Part shown: piece by piece, positions 15,791 through 25,891 of the stretch | Layout of the letters: each line of letters opens with the position of its first letter | Position numbering within the stretch: position 1 is the first letter of the stretch | Assembly: GCF_000718165.1 (NCBI RefSeq) | Contig: NZ_JOEY01000045.1 | Span: 1-64,000, forward strand | Source: Streptomyces fulvoviolaceus | GTDB lineage: Bacteria > Actinomycetota > Actinomycetes > Streptomycetales > Streptomycetaceae | Direction: 5' to 3' | Length of the DNA: 64,000 bases | The notes under the pieces: generated by a model | What the model was told of the DNA's origin: nothing | Databases searched by the model: none | What the model saw: the letters and a program-made list of their open reading frames with translations, nothing else | Program-made: the position numbers and the translations under genes

Positions 15791-18700
15791 TCACTCGGCC
15801 ATGGCGGCTTCCACGTCGTCGGCGTGCAGCGCTAGTGCCTGTCCGAGTGCTGATCGGCCCTGGCCGCCGGGCTCGGAGGCATACAGGACTGCTTGGGCGT
15901 GCTGAACGATGACCGGCATCCGGTAGTCGTCACGGCTTTCGGGCCTGCTGACCAGGGACAGTAGCTTCGTGAGGATCTCGCGGGTGTCGGGAGAGTGCGG
16001 GGTGCGCGCGGCGCGGTCCGCGACGCGGTCGGGAAAGCTCACGTCCGGGTTGATCGTGACTGTGCGCAGTGTGTATTTCAGCCATTGATCGTGGTCGAGA
16101 CCTTCGGCGAAGGCGAAGTGCCCGGCTCCGCGCAGGTGGCCCCCCGGTGTGCCGGTCGCCAGGTCCAGGACCTGCTCCCAGAGTGCCAGTCCGCGTGTGT
16201 GCAGGATGTGTTCGCTGCGGTCAGCGGGCAGCGCTCGGGCGACGTCTCCCAGTAGCTTCGACACGGCTTCGGGGCCGCCGTTGCCGTCGGACAGATCGGC
16301 GAGGAACGTCAGATCGAGTGTCTCCGGGAGTGAAGGAGCGTCATCGCGAACCGGTTGAAGATCGGCTGTGGCGCATCCGTTCGAAGATAGTGCGCGGTCT
16401 TGGCGGGGTCGATGCCGCCGATCACGGCGCAGTCGTGGGCGGAGAGTCGTTGCAGGTACAGCAGCCACGACCGGACGGGGGCGTTGCTGGAAGCGAGGTC
16501 GAGGAGGGTGTCCTGGTGGGCGATGTACCACGGCTCGGCGTACAGGCGCAGCGGAGTGAGGGCGGCGCCGACGACTGCCAGGGCCCGGTCGTCGGCACGC
16601 TCCGTGAGGATTTCGGTCATCAGATCGGCGGCGGCCGTCGGCAGTTCGCCGTCGGACGCGGCCCGGTACACGGCCCACTGGATGAGGGCTACCAGCGCCA
16701 TGCCCCCGGACGTCGCGGCGGCGGTGACGTAGGCATCCTCCGGTTTCTGGATGGGCTGGCTCCAGTCCCGGGCGGAGGCCACGAGCCAGGTGACGACCTC
16801 GGTCTCGTCGAGACCGGGATCGATGCCGAGGGACCAGGCGTCCTTGAGGAGTTGGCAGGTGGTGCGGCGTGCCCGCTCGTTGAGGTCGGGATCGGAGCTG
16901 CCGGCGCCTCCACGCAGCTGAGTGATCAGCTGCCAGGCGGCGGCGCTGGCAGCCGCGGCGCGCGGGCCCTGGGGGTCGATAAGGCCAGCGGCTTGGCGGG
17001 CCGTACTGATTGCGCCGAGGAAGACGGTGCGCAGGTCGAACGTGCCGAGCGCTTCCACGACGGCGCCGATGTCGGTGGCCCATGCATCGGCGTCGGCGTA
17101 GACCGCCTCCTCGAGCAGCCTGAACTCGGTGCGCTCGAAGTAGTTACCTGGTGTGGGAGGGCGCGACGCGAGCACGGCTGCCCTATGGATAGGGCCGTGC
17201 TGTTCGCACATGGTGCGGAACTCAGCTGAGGCTTCCGCATCGTCGTCCGGAAGCGCAAAGCCTGAGATCACCGGTTTGCTGATGGTGTGCGGCGGCCCGA
17301 AGTACTCGGTCAGCAGATCGACCACGGGCTGCCAGGGCGTCAGGGCGGCGGCGGGCAGCACCTCGGAAAGTGCCCAGATGGTCCGCCACGCGGAGGGCAC
17401 CTGCGACTTCCACTCCGGGAAGTCACCGCCCGACTCGAGTGCGTCGAGCACTCGCGCGAGCCGAGTGTCACGGTCGTCGCACTCGGCGCGCGCCGCTTGG
17501 AGGGCGGCGGCGTCGGGGACCGGTCCGAACCCGTCGCGCAAGGCCGCAGCGAGATCGTCCTGGTATTCCGGCCCGCACCTCTCGACGACCGTCCGGACGA
17601 ATGCGGCAACGTCTGGGGTGGGCACCGGCATGGCGTCGAGCCGGGCGAGAACACTGAAGGCCGCCGCCCACCACTGCGCCTCGTCCGGCTCGTCGCCAGC
17701 GACATCCAGCAGGTGAACGGCCATCAACCGGTCACGCTCCCACCCGCCCAGCGCGTCCGGTGTCCATGCGCGTGTTCGCGCTGCCAGGTCCAAGCCCCGG
17801 TCACGCTGGGCGCGTGCGACCTCCAGGCAGGCTGCGGCGGCCAGCCAGGCACCGGTCAGCGCGCGGCTTCCCGAGAGGCCGGGAGAGCGCAGGTCGTCCC
17901 TGATCTGCAGATCGCCTCGGGTTCCGTCGACCGCGAGATGGGCGGACAGCACGTCGATCAAGGCGTTGCCCACCGTGGCGGCCAGCGGCGCGGTGGCGCG
18001 GGCCGTCTCCTGAAGCTGCTCCAGGCCGCTGCCGATGTCCCAGGAATCGATCGGGGACGCCCCAGCACCGGCAACCAGGACCTGTCTGACCAGATCCACC
18101 CACTGCGCGTCGCGCTGCTGCAGGTCGACATCCAGCGCCCAGAAGAGCACCTCGATGCGCAGGCCGTGGCCCCCCTGCCGCTGGACGATGCGTGCGACCA
18201 GTGGCGTCGCATGCCCGGTCAGATACCGGCAGAGTCGCATCAGCCTCACAGCGGCCCGCGGTCCGTTCTCGCTGATCTCGTCCAGGTGCGGCAGGAGCCA
18301 CTGCGTCAGGCGGGCCGGGTCCTCGGTGGCCAGGTGCTGGAGGTACGGTGCAGCCGGCCAGCGGTCGGCTTCCGGCAGGAGGCGCGCGGAGGCGAGCCTC
18401 TCCAGCCACTCCCACCCGGTGAACCTGCTGAACAGGTAGGTCGTGGCCGACGGGTGGTGCAGTTGGTTGACTTCCTGCACTTGTTCGGCGGTAGGCGAGG
18501 TGACGGCGCCGAGCGCCACCCAGCGGGCTGCCTGGTCCGGCAGGGTCAAGACAAGCTCACGGATGACCATGAGGACGTCGTGCAGCAGCTTCACTGCATC
18601 CGATGCCCCAGTACGGGTTGCGGCATGAATGATCTTGGAACCGCTCTGGTAGTAGTCGGACCATGCCTTGAACGCCTTGAGCTCACCGGCCCCGGGCTCC

Positions 18701-19455
18701 CGGCCAGTCAGCTCCCGGACCAGTGCGGTGGCCTGCTGGATGCGCTGTGACCCTTGGTCGTTTTCCATGTCCAACAGGTGCGCGTACGCGGCGCCGACCG
18801 ATGCCAACTGCCTGTCGAGGACCGCGTGCTGGCGAAAGCCTGGGGCGACGCGAACTGCGTGGAGTTCCCGCAGCGCCGCGGAGAGGGGATGCTGCCCGGT
18901 GAGGTGCACCGGTACCTGCTCCAGTCCGTCCAGTGCGTCGACAACTCGTCTCAGCGCCTCCGCGTGTGGCGCGGGGTCAGGCAGCGCGGCCTGATAGTGG
19001 GTGCGGGAGCGGTGCAACGAGACCAGCGCCTTGTTGAGGTCACTGTCAGTAGGTAGCTCGTCGGGGTAGGCGGAGAGTGCGTCCAGGGCGGCGAGCAGGC
19101 GATCCAGAGGCTTGGTGACCGTGCGCGCGCCGTCCGGCTGGAAGATCTGCTTGAGCGCCTTCTTGAGGTCGTTGCGCGCTGCCAACAGTGCCTTGTGCTT
19201 GGTGCCGCCGAGGTTCATGAGGCACTCGATCGCAGTGCGGCAGGTGGCCTGCGCGATCACATACGGCCGGTGGTAGCGATCGGGATGACAGAGCATGTCG
19301 TGGGCGTCGCGCAGCAGGCCCAAGGCCAGGTCACCCTCGCCTTCCGAGCCGAGACCTCGCAGACGTTCTGCGAGCAGAGAATCCTCAGCCAGTAGAGCAG
19401 TGTCGTCTGCCGAAGGCCGGGCCGGTTCAAGCTCACGGGAATCCACGTCGGGCAC
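15791..19455 (-). pseudogene. Very long unrecognised helical protein, frameshifted near its 3' end
   Basis: From GTG 19455 a single frame encodes 1048 residues ending FAMTLLHSRRHSI at 16309. The following 510 bases are coherent in another frame, beginning ETLDLTFLADLSDGNGG, which has no start codon, so the two halves were one protein of about 1217 residues. One missing G in the CTCCCGGAG run at about 16318-16326 would restore it. The sequence is Leu/Ala-rich and mostly helical. A region near residues 60-100 (YVIAQATCRTAIECLMNLGG) recalls HEPN-like helices, but no family is claimed. Confidence 0.65.
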
Positions 19456-19727
19456 GGTAGCGAGCCCGGATGCCTGGAGCTACTCGTTTCGTTCGCGGCC
19501 ACGGCCAGGGTTGATGTGGAGTGCGGCGGGTACCGCACTCACCGTCCGCCGTCCGTCGGCACCTTTGGTGCTGCCACGCCCTGCTCTTGTGGGGCGATGC
19601 CCAGTTCCTCCCGGTCGGTCCTGCGTTCGGCACCTGGGCCCGAGCGGCGGGCCGGTTGTTGAGGATCCTGGTGTTGCCACGCCTTTCGGGTGAGCTCGGC
19701 CGCGGACGGCCGGGCCCGGTAGTGGGG

Positions 19728-20855
19728 TCATCGGTGGGCGCGCGGGCCGAGTAGTGCGGGCTGGGGCGGCGGGCCGGTCGCGCGGGGCGGTTGCCCGCGT
19801 CGTGTCGGCTGGCTTTCGGCGGGAGCGGGCGGGGGTGCAGTGGCGCGCATCCAGCGGGTACGCAGGGAGTTGAGGTCGGCCAGGGCGCGGCGGCTGCCGG
19901 TGACGAGTTGGTGGGGGGTGTTGGCGAGGTCGTCGGTGTAGGCGGTGATCCGAGCGGCGACCGTCTGGGCGCGGGCGAGGAGAGCGCGTTGGAGGATCTT
20001 CTCGCCCCAGTACTCGGGGGATCCGGCGGGCGTGGAGACCAGGGCCATCAGGTCTTTGGGTGTGAGGGTGCCGGTGAGCAGGCCGCGGTGCTGGGCTTCG
20101 TCGAGGACAGTGATGGGGTCGACCATGCCGCCGCGGTGGACCAGCGAGGTGATGGACTGCCAGAGCGCGGCGTGCAGCGGCAGCAGGAAGTCCGCCTCGG
20201 TCAGCCACCGCATCTGGCGGACCTCCGCCGGGTAGGCGGTGGCGGTCGCAAGGAGGAGGCGCTCTTCGTCGAGGTTCTCCTCGCCGGCCTGCCGTGGGAC
20301 CTCCGCGGGGAGTGGCGTTCGGGGAAAGGAGCCGGGGTGCGGGGCGAACTGTTCGGCGAGGGCGTCCAGGACGCGGCCGATGTCGTCGGCCATGCCGAGC
20401 GTCGCGGCGGCCCGGTTGGGCAGGCCGGGGTCGATCGCGGTGGACGCGAGGCGCTCGGCGTGGGCGCGCAGAACCCTGCGGGCATTGTCGGCGCGGATCA
20501 TCCTGGCGTACGCCGCCGCATGCTTGGGCTGCGGGCAGAACTGGATGAGGGTGTGCAGGTAGGAGGCGTTCAGGGCGGGAGCGTGCGGACGCGCGTGCTC
20601 CAGCACGGCGTTGAGCCAGGCGGTGTCCTTGGCGTGGTCGGCTGGGTCGGGCGGCGGGAGCGTGCGGATCGCGGTGAACAGCGCGGCGTGGGTGTGGCTG
20701 TCGAAGTGCTGGGCGATCAGGGGCTCGGTGTCGGCCAGACGTACAGGTTCGAGGAGGAGGGCGCCGAGCAGGGCCTGCTCGGCGTAGTGGACCGGCTTCG
20801 GCGCCGGCACGCGGTCGAGGTCGTCGTCCTCGTCGGGTTCGGGGGTGTGGGGCAT
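19728..20855 (-). CDS. DnaB N-terminal-domain-like protein lacking the helicase motor
   Basis: 375 residues with two DnaB-N-type helical units: residues about 20-100 (HYAEQALLGALLLEPVRL) and about 195-290 (DEERLLLATATAYPAEVRQM, ITVLDEAQHRGLL). In replicative helicases this domain contacts primase; the RecA-like motor is absent, so the protein may redirect or inhibit host DnaB or load a partner. The ATG shares a base with the stop of the upstream methyltransferase gene (TGATG). Beyond its TGA (19730-19728) the same frame stays protein-like (AAELTRKAWQHQDPQQPARR) to a stop at 19539, so that TGA may be a mutated Arg codon (CGA). Confidence 0.75.
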   Translation of the reverse strand: MPHTPEPDEDDDLDRVPAPKPVHYAEQALLGALLLEPVRLADTEPLIAQHFDSHTHAALFTAIRTLPPPDPADHAKDTAWLNAVLEHARPHAPALNASYLHTLIQFCPQPKHAAAYARMIRADNARRVLRAHAERLASTAIDPGLPNRAAATLGMADDIGRVLDALAEQFAPHPGSFPRTPLPAEVPRQAGEENLDEERLLLATATAYPAEVRQMRWLTEADFLLPLHAALWQSITSLVHRGGMVDPITVLDEAQHRGLLTGTLTPKDLMALVSTPAGSPEYWGEKILQRALLARAQTVAARITAYTDDLANTPHQLVTGSRRALADLNSLRTRWMRATAPPPAPAESQPTRRGQPPRATGPPPQPALLGPRAHR

Positions 20856-22129
20856 CAGGCGGTGAGGGTGAAGTCGTAGGGGTTGAAGGGCTTGTTGAGG
20901 TGTGGGGCGAGCAGGTGGGCGGCCAGACGCGGGGGGACGGCGTTGCCGATCTGCGAGAACATCTGGCCCTTGTTGCCCTGCCACGGGTAGTCGGCGGGGA
21001 AGCTCTGCAGCACGCCCGCTTCCCGGGCGGTGATCTTGATTGGGGCCGGCGCCGCTCGCTGCTCGTCGTCCGGAAGGCCGGAGGCGGGGTCGGCGACCCA
21101 GGTGCACTCGTTGGCCCGGTGGCCGAAGAACAGGGTGCCGGCGGGCTCGTCGGCCCGGCGCACGGTGGCGTTGGACTGGTTGTTGCTGCGCAGTGACCAC
21201 GACCAGCGGTGCGTCTCGGCGGCGAACGTGGGTGCCGGAGCATCCGCGGGGCGGTTCTCGCCGGGCCGGGCGGCCCAGCCGGAGCTCTCCCTGCGGGAGG
21301 CCAGGACGAATTCGGCGTCGGGGTGGGGTGTCCAGGTGCCGCGGTCGCGGGCGTCGGTCAGGGTCTTGCGCGAGCCGGAGGGGAAGGGTTCGGGCCCGCC
21401 TCCTGGTCCGCCGCCCGCGCACACGGTGGGCACGGGACGGTCGGTGGCGCCCCATCCCAGGGCTTCGGCCATGGACACCCAGCGGGCGCGGCCGGGCCCG
21501 AAGAGTGATTCCGGTTCGGCGGACTGCGCGTGGGTGGGCGGCGGCGGTGCGGCGGTGCGGGTGCGGGAGGCGAGCAGGATCGCCCGCCGCCTTGTCTGGG
21601 GGACGCCGTAGTCGGCGGCATTGAGGAGGCCGGTCCACACGGAGAATCCCCAGGTCCGCAAAATCGCCGCGTACTGCCGCCACAGGGGCAGGACATCGGG
21701 AACTTCCTCCATGAGCACCCACTCGGGCTCGCCCACCAGGTTCAGAGCGTGCAGGTAGCGCATGGGCTCGGCGGCGAGGAGCGAGCGTGTGTCCGCGCAC
21801 ACGCCGAGCAGCCGCTCACGGGTGTCGCGTCCGGCGGCGAGGTCGGCGACGGCTTGGTGAACGAGGGGCTGGTCGACCAGACCGAGGCGCTTGCCCGCCA
21901 TGCTCCATGCCTGACAGGGAGGGGAGGCGATCAGCCCGAGGATCCGGCCGGAGAAGATCCACGCCGGATAGCGGGCGACATCGGTGCGGATCGTCAACTG
22001 CCCGGCCCTGGTCCGGGTCTTGCAGGCCCACTCGTCCCACTCCAGGCCGATGTCTCGCGCGCCGAGGATGGTGAGTGCGTGGCTCCAACCGCCGGGTCCG
22101 GCGAACAGGTCCAGAATGATGCGTCTCAA
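20855..22129 (-). CDS. C5-cytosine DNA methyltransferase
   Basis: 424 residues. Motif I is DLFAGPGGWSHAL at the N-terminus (AdoMet binding), motif IV SPPCQAWS near residue 72 with the catalytic Cys, motif VI EEVPDV (an EEV variant of the usual ENV) near 135, motif VIII RRRAILLAS near 188 and motif X GNAVPP near 399. The target-recognition region lies between 200 and 370. No restriction enzyme gene is adjacent, so it is probably an orphan protective or regulatory methyltransferase of the element. ATG 22129 overlaps the stop of the PAPS-reductase-like gene. Confidence 0.93.
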   Translation of the reverse strand: MRRIILDLFAGPGGWSHALTILGARDIGLEWDEWACKTRTRAGQLTIRTDVARYPAWIFSGRILGLIASPPCQAWSMAGKRLGLVDQPLVHQAVADLAAGRDTRERLLGVCADTRSLLAAEPMRYLHALNLVGEPEWVLMEEVPDVLPLWRQYAAILRTWGFSVWTGLLNAADYGVPQTRRRAILLASRTRTAAPPPPTHAQSAEPESLFGPGRARWVSMAEALGWGATDRPVPTVCAGGGPGGGPEPFPSGSRKTLTDARDRGTWTPHPDAEFVLASRRESSGWAARPGENRPADAPAPTFAAETHRWSWSLRSNNQSNATVRRADEPAGTLFFGHRANECTWVADPASGLPDDEQRAAPAPIKITAREAGVLQSFPADYPWQGNKGQMFSQIGNAVPPRLAAHLLAPHLNKPFNPYDFTLTA

Positions 22130-23058
22130 GAAGCCAGCCCGAAGTCGTCCTGCACCGGCTCGACTTCACCCCGGCAGGCCCAGGGCGAGCAGCCGTCGGC
22201 CACACCGTTTTCCAGCTCCTCGACCGCGGCGGCAGGGTCGTCGATTTCCTGTCGGCGCGCTGCCCACTCGGCGGCCGTGACGTGATCAATGGGGGCCTGG
22301 GAGAGCGGCACGCGGGAGCGGTACAGGAACGCCTGGCCGAGCAGCCGGTTGCCGGCCGCGTTGGCGCGGGCGTTGCCCTGGCGGATGGCCGCATCGAACG
22401 CCACCATATCCGCCCATTCCTGCGGGCTGGTGTCCCGGATATTCCGCCACTGCTGATTTCCGTGAAATGGACAGCCCGAGCAACTCGATTTTGGCGTTTC
22501 CGCCAGACCGATAGAGGCCAGGTATCGGATGCAATCAGCTCGTGACCAGTTGAGGTCGGTGAGTGGGTGACGGTTGCGCATGTACTTGACGTCGGCATCC
22601 TTGGCTCGGTGGAATTCATCGGTGGAGATGCCTACCCACTGCTCGACGAACACGCTCTTTGGAATGCGCTTCGGGTAGGGGTATCCGAGGAGTTCCCGGA
22701 CCTTCTTCTTTATCGGTTTGATCTTGTATTCCCCGGTGCATTGGCGCCTGGTCATGCCCTGTTTCCCGTCCTGGTTGAGGATGTAGAGAGGCATGGAGGC
22801 AAATCGATGCTCCGGGTCGAGGGCGTCGTCGCGAATATTCCCGGACGTGACACGCAGCATGGTTATTCCGGCGGGTTCGGCGATTTCTCTTTCGAGGCGG
22901 TTCAGGTGGCTGTATACGGCTGCTGGCTCCCAGCCGGTGTCGGCGAATATCGCGTAGTCGACCTTGGGAAGGGCGCCTGCGGCGGACAGGGCGAGGAGGG
23001 CGCTGGATTGAACTCCCGCGCCCAGGGAGAGGGCGCGGAACTGAGGCTGATTGGAAAT
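22126..23058 (-). CDS. PAPS-reductase / DndC-like N-type ATP-pyrophosphatase; probable ATT start
   Basis: 310 residues when read from ATT 23058, which has CAGGA six bases upstream. An ATG-only reading would begin at 22860 and cut off the nucleotide-binding N-terminus, SLGAGVQSSALLALSAAG (PP-loop variant), followed by AIFADTGWEP. Further landmarks are RRQCTGEYKIKPIKKKVREL and a Cys pair in KSSCSGCPFHGN near residue 195. Family members adenylate a substrate in sulfur transfer or nucleic-acid modification; related genes are common in phages. It forms a tight overlapping operon with the C5-methyltransferase and DnaB-like genes, suggesting a joint role in DNA modification. Confidence 0.8.
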   Translation of the reverse strand: MSNQPQFRALSLGAGVQSSALLALSAAGALPKVDYAIFADTGWEPAAVYSHLNRLEREIAEPAGITMLRVTSGNIRDDALDPEHRFASMPLYILNQDGKQGMTRRQCTGEYKIKPIKKKVRELLGYPYPKRIPKSVFVEQWVGISTDEFHRAKDADVKYMRNRHPLTDLNWSRADCIRYLASIGLAETPKSSCSGCPFHGNQQWRNIRDTSPQEWADMVAFDAAIRQGNARANAAGNRLLGQAFLYRSRVPLSQAPIDHVTAAEWAARRQEIDDPAAAVEELENGVADGCSPWACRGEVEPVQDDFGLAS

Positions 23059-23375
23059 GGGAAGTCCTGAGTGTGACGGGTGCGGATGTCGGACCTCAAC
23101 GGGACTCGTTCGCAGGCAGGTTGACGATCGTGAGCGAGACGCGCGGGATGGCCTGACAGGGCGGGGGTGGCATCGAGCAGATCGGTGGCCGACTCGACGT
23201 ACTGCTGGGGCGAGGGACGGAGGAGGACGAGCGGCTCGTGTGTGGCGTGGGCTCGACGGCGCTGGTTCTCTACGGCGCGGGCAAGCGCCGCGCTGAGTTC
23301 GGCGCCCGCGTCCTGGGCGGCTGTGACGATGTGTGCGGCGCGGTCAAAGGGCAGCAGGTGCGCCCCGTACGACAT
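22902..23375 (-). CDS. Small unrecognised protein; 3' third overlaps the next gene
   Basis: ATG 23375 follows GAGGGCG and opens a helical sequence (HIVTAAQDAGAELSAALARA, QQYVESATDLLDATPAL) of about 100 plausible residues. After that the frame runs 157 bases into the PAPS-reductase-like gene and looks like a shadow. The natural stop was probably lost by a frameshift near 23080-23150, or the tail is simply non-conserved. No family recognised. Confidence 0.45.
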   Translation of the reverse strand: MSYGAHLLPFDRAAHIVTAAQDAGAELSAALARAVENQRRRAHATHEPLVLLRPSPQQYVESATDLLDATPALSGHPARLAHDRQPACERVPLRSDIRTRHTQDFPFPISLSSAPSPWAREFNPAPSSPCPPQAPFPRSTTRYSPTPAGSQQPYTAT

Positions 23376-23456
23376 CGCCCTCGCGCCGGCCGCCCAGACC
23401 CACTCGGACGCGGGGCGTCGGTGGGCGTGAGGTCTCCTGAGGATCGGGTGCGGGGG

Positions 23457-24278
23457 TCAGCGGGTCCGGCCGGCGGCGGCCTGGGGCAGGGCCGCTGCGG
23501 GCCGCGCCGTGGTGGGTGCGAGGAGCTTGGGTCGGCCGAAGGAGGCGGCGAGATCACGGCAGCCGTCGGGGGTGAGGTGGACCCGCTCGTCGGTGAGCCA
23601 CAGCGGGCACTCCTCGCGGGCCACGAGGCCGCGGGCCTCCAGAGCGCGCACAGTACTGATCGTCACGCGCAGGTCGTCGGCGCGGACATAGGGCTTGTTG
23701 TCGGCGATCGTCACCTCGCCGCGTGCGACGGCGCGCAGCGCGGCGTCCTGGGCCGCGGTGAGGACGGGTGGCTGGTGCGGGAGCGAAAAGCCCCGGCGAA
23801 GCCGCTCGGCGACATACGCCTCGGCGGCCGTGAGAGCGTCGTCGGCCCCGAGCGCGGTCAGATCTCTGACGAGCGTGAGGCGGCTGCCCGCCTCCCCGAG
23901 GGCCTGCTGGCCGGTCAGCACGACCAGGAGCGAGTCGTCGAGCTCGACGGGGAGTCCGGCGCGCGTGTTGTCGAGGATTTCGGCGGCGTCCAGGAGGTGA
24001 TCGGCGCTGTCCGTGGCCAAGTGAGCGAGCTGACGCACGCGTGCGTACACGGAGCGGATCACGGGGCTGTGGTACATCCGCTGGGAGTTGAGGGTGTCCA
24101 CGATGTCCAGCGCCGCCCGGGCCAGGCGCTGGGCGGCGTCGGCCTGGGCAGCGAGGAAGGTCGAGGGGCCGGGACCGTTGATCCGGTGCCGCACAAGGGC
24201 GTCGTTGTACCGGGTGAAGTCGGCACCCAAGAGCAGGAGTTGTTCGGCAGGGGCGGTGGAGGCGGTGTTCTGGGGCAG
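23457..24278 (-). CDS. wHTH protein of the element (family copy 1); probable CTG start
   Basis: 273 residues from CTG 24278, which has GGA six bases upstream; no ATG, GTG or TTG lies nearby in a plausible position. The N-terminal two thirds are helical (TRYNDALVRHRINGPG, RMYHSPVIRSVYARVRQLAH). The C-terminal third is a winged helix: TAAQDAALRAVARGEV, then VTISTVRALEARGLV. The same order is seen in the genes at 25071, 25892 and, on the plus strand, 61408. Such proteins could bind DNA or regulate the element; nothing specific is shown. Confidence 0.65.
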   Translation of the reverse strand: MPQNTASTAPAEQLLLLGADFTRYNDALVRHRINGPGPSTFLAAQADAAQRLARAALDIVDTLNSQRMYHSPVIRSVYARVRQLAHLATDSADHLLDAAEILDNTRAGLPVELDDSLLVVLTGQQALGEAGSRLTLVRDLTALGADDALTAAEAYVAERLRRGFSLPHQPPVLTAAQDAALRAVARGEVTIADNKPYVRADDLRVTISTVRALEARGLVAREECPLWLTDERVHLTPDGCRDLAASFGRPKLLAPTTARPAAALPQAAAGRTR

Positions 24279-24301
24279 GGGGGTTCCGTTTCGGGGCGGC
24301 G

Positions 24302-25018
24302 TCAGCGGCGGCGTGCAGCGGCGCGGTCCAGCTGGGTGAGGGCGTGATGGACGTGCGGGTTCACCGAGGCGCCGCGGACAGGGGTGGTCAGGGCGCTGTC
24401 CGCGTGCCATGTGCTGAGGGGAACATCGGCGTAGGCCCGCTCCACGGCCAAGGGCGCGGCCAGGTGGGCGAAGAAGTTGCGGACGAGCGCCTCGGGGGTG
24501 TCCTGCGTGAACGTGGCCAGCGGCTCGTTTTCGTAGTAGAGGTGCTCGACCTGCCAGGAGATGTCCTCGCCGGGCGTGTGCCGCAGGCTGCAGTACAGGT
24601 CGGGTGAGGTGAGAATGTCGCCGTCGGCGGACCAGTCGTTCAGCTCGGCGAGCTGCTCCAAGGGCGTGTCTGTGATCGGGATCCTCTCGGCGTGCCAGGC
24701 ATCGCCGAGCAGCTGAGGCAGTGCCTGGGTGACGGCGGCGACCGCCTCCAGGGGCGCCTGCCTGCTGAACATCACTTCCCAGAACGGCTCATGGTGGGCA
24801 ACGGTGACCCACCGACCGAGCGGGTGAAGCGGGTTGAAGTCGAGGAACATGCTGCCGTCGGGGCTGTCGATCCTGATGTGCCCGGAGGCGGCGTCGTGCT
24901 CGTGGCGCCAGCCGAAGAGGTGGATGAGGGGGCCGATCACGTCGGCGATCCGGTCTCCGGCGCCTGACATGTACCGAGGCGAGACCATGACCCGGTCGTC
25001 GTGCGTGTACGGGTTCAC
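24302..25018 (-). CDS. DUF317-family protein 1
   Basis: 238 residues from GTG 25018, with AGGGGGT upstream. The opening motif VSPRYMSGAGDR and the repeated Trp-containing strands (HEPFWEVMFSRQAPLEAVAA, HLAAPLAVER) are those of the DUF317 family, almost confined to Streptomyces plasmids and integrative elements. Its biochemical function is unknown. One of five copies between 24 and 44 kb, all in the same orientation. Confidence 0.85.
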   Translation of the reverse strand: MNPYTHDDRVMVSPRYMSGAGDRIADVIGPLIHLFGWRHEHDAASGHIRIDSPDGSMFLDFNPLHPLGRWVTVAHHEPFWEVMFSRQAPLEAVAAVTQALPQLLGDAWHAERIPITDTPLEQLAELNDWSADGDILTSPDLYCSLRHTPGEDISWQVEHLYYENEPLATFTQDTPEALVRNFFAHLAAPLAVERAYADVPLSTWHADSALTTPVRGASVNPHVHHALTQLDRAAARRR

Positions 25019-25070
25019 CGGCGTACCCCCTGTCTCACCGCGACCTTGGGCGGGGCGGTCGCGGCGGCGG

Positions 25071-25868
25071 TCAGCGCGGCGTGCGGCGTGGCTTGGCCAG
25101 GGCGCGCTGGCCCTGCTCGGTGACGGTGATCTTCTGCCCGTGGTACAGCGAGGTGCTGGTGTCGGCGGTGACCATCCGGTGCTTGGCCAGGGCCCGATAG
25201 GTGGCGATGGACACGCGGGCACCGTCGTCGGTGGCTACGCGTGTGACGCCCAGTCCGCGTTGGGAACTCTCATACAACCGTGCGCCGCCCAGGAAGGACG
25301 TGAGGGCGTCGTACTGGGGGCGGGTGAGGTCTGGCACGGTTGTCTGCTGAGCAGGCGCCGCCTGGTGCTCCTGTACGGATGACAGGTCTTCGGTGATGCC
25401 GTGGGCCAGGTAGTGGCATCCGATCGCGCTCAGGTCGAGCTGGTGGGCGGCGTCATCGAGATGGCCGGTCATCTGCGGAATGGCCTCGGCGTGCCGCGCG
25501 GTACGCACCGCCTCGTCGTCGGCCGGATATCCGGCGAACTGCTGGCCCTCGTAAGGGTTGGCGAGCAGCGCGTGGGCGAGGTCGGTGCCGGCCAGCGACG
25601 AAGAGGACACGACCGAGGCCAGCAACTCCAGGCTGGCGCGGCTGCCGGCGATGTTGGTGTACGCGCTGTTGTCGAGCGCGGTCAGACGCACCAGGGCGGT
25701 GGCCGTCAGGTCCTGTGCCGTGAGCAGGAGCGGGCTGATGCGGCGCAGCGCGTCCGTGCCGGGGGTGTAGGAGACGTCGCGCACGCGGGCGCGGAGGGCT
25801 TCGAAGTCCCGGGCCAACTGGCGAAGCTGGCGGACTTGTTCGTGCAGGTCGAGTTGGGGCGTGGGGAT
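25071..25868 (-). CDS. wHTH protein of the element (family copy 2); probable ATC start
   Basis: 265 residues. The frame has no ATG/GTG/TTG near the beginning of coherent sequence, but ATC 25868 lies six bases after a perfect AGGAG, so initiation at ATC is inferred. The N-terminal part is helical (LHEQVRQLRQLARDFEAL); the C-terminal winged helix runs from TRPQYDALTSFLGG to VSIATYRALAKHRMV and a short wing (LYHGQKITVTEQG). Related to the genes on both sides. Function unknown. Confidence 0.65.
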   Translation of the reverse strand: MPTPQLDLHEQVRQLRQLARDFEALRARVRDVSYTPGTDALRRISPLLLTAQDLTATALVRLTALDNSAYTNIAGSRASLELLASVVSSSSLAGTDLAHALLANPYEGQQFAGYPADDEAVRTARHAEAIPQMTGHLDDAAHQLDLSAIGCHYLAHGITEDLSSVQEHQAAPAQQTTVPDLTRPQYDALTSFLGGARLYESSQRGLGVTRVATDDGARVSIATYRALAKHRMVTADTSTSLYHGQKITVTEQGQRALAKPRRTPR

Positions 25869-25891
25869 GGGTGACTCCTGTGGGCGGCGGT

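Noticed and set aside
20855..22129. Restriction-modification system around the C5-methyltransferase
   Set aside because: No endonuclease gene of any recognisable type is adjacent; the neighbours are PAPS-reductase-like and DnaB-N-like.
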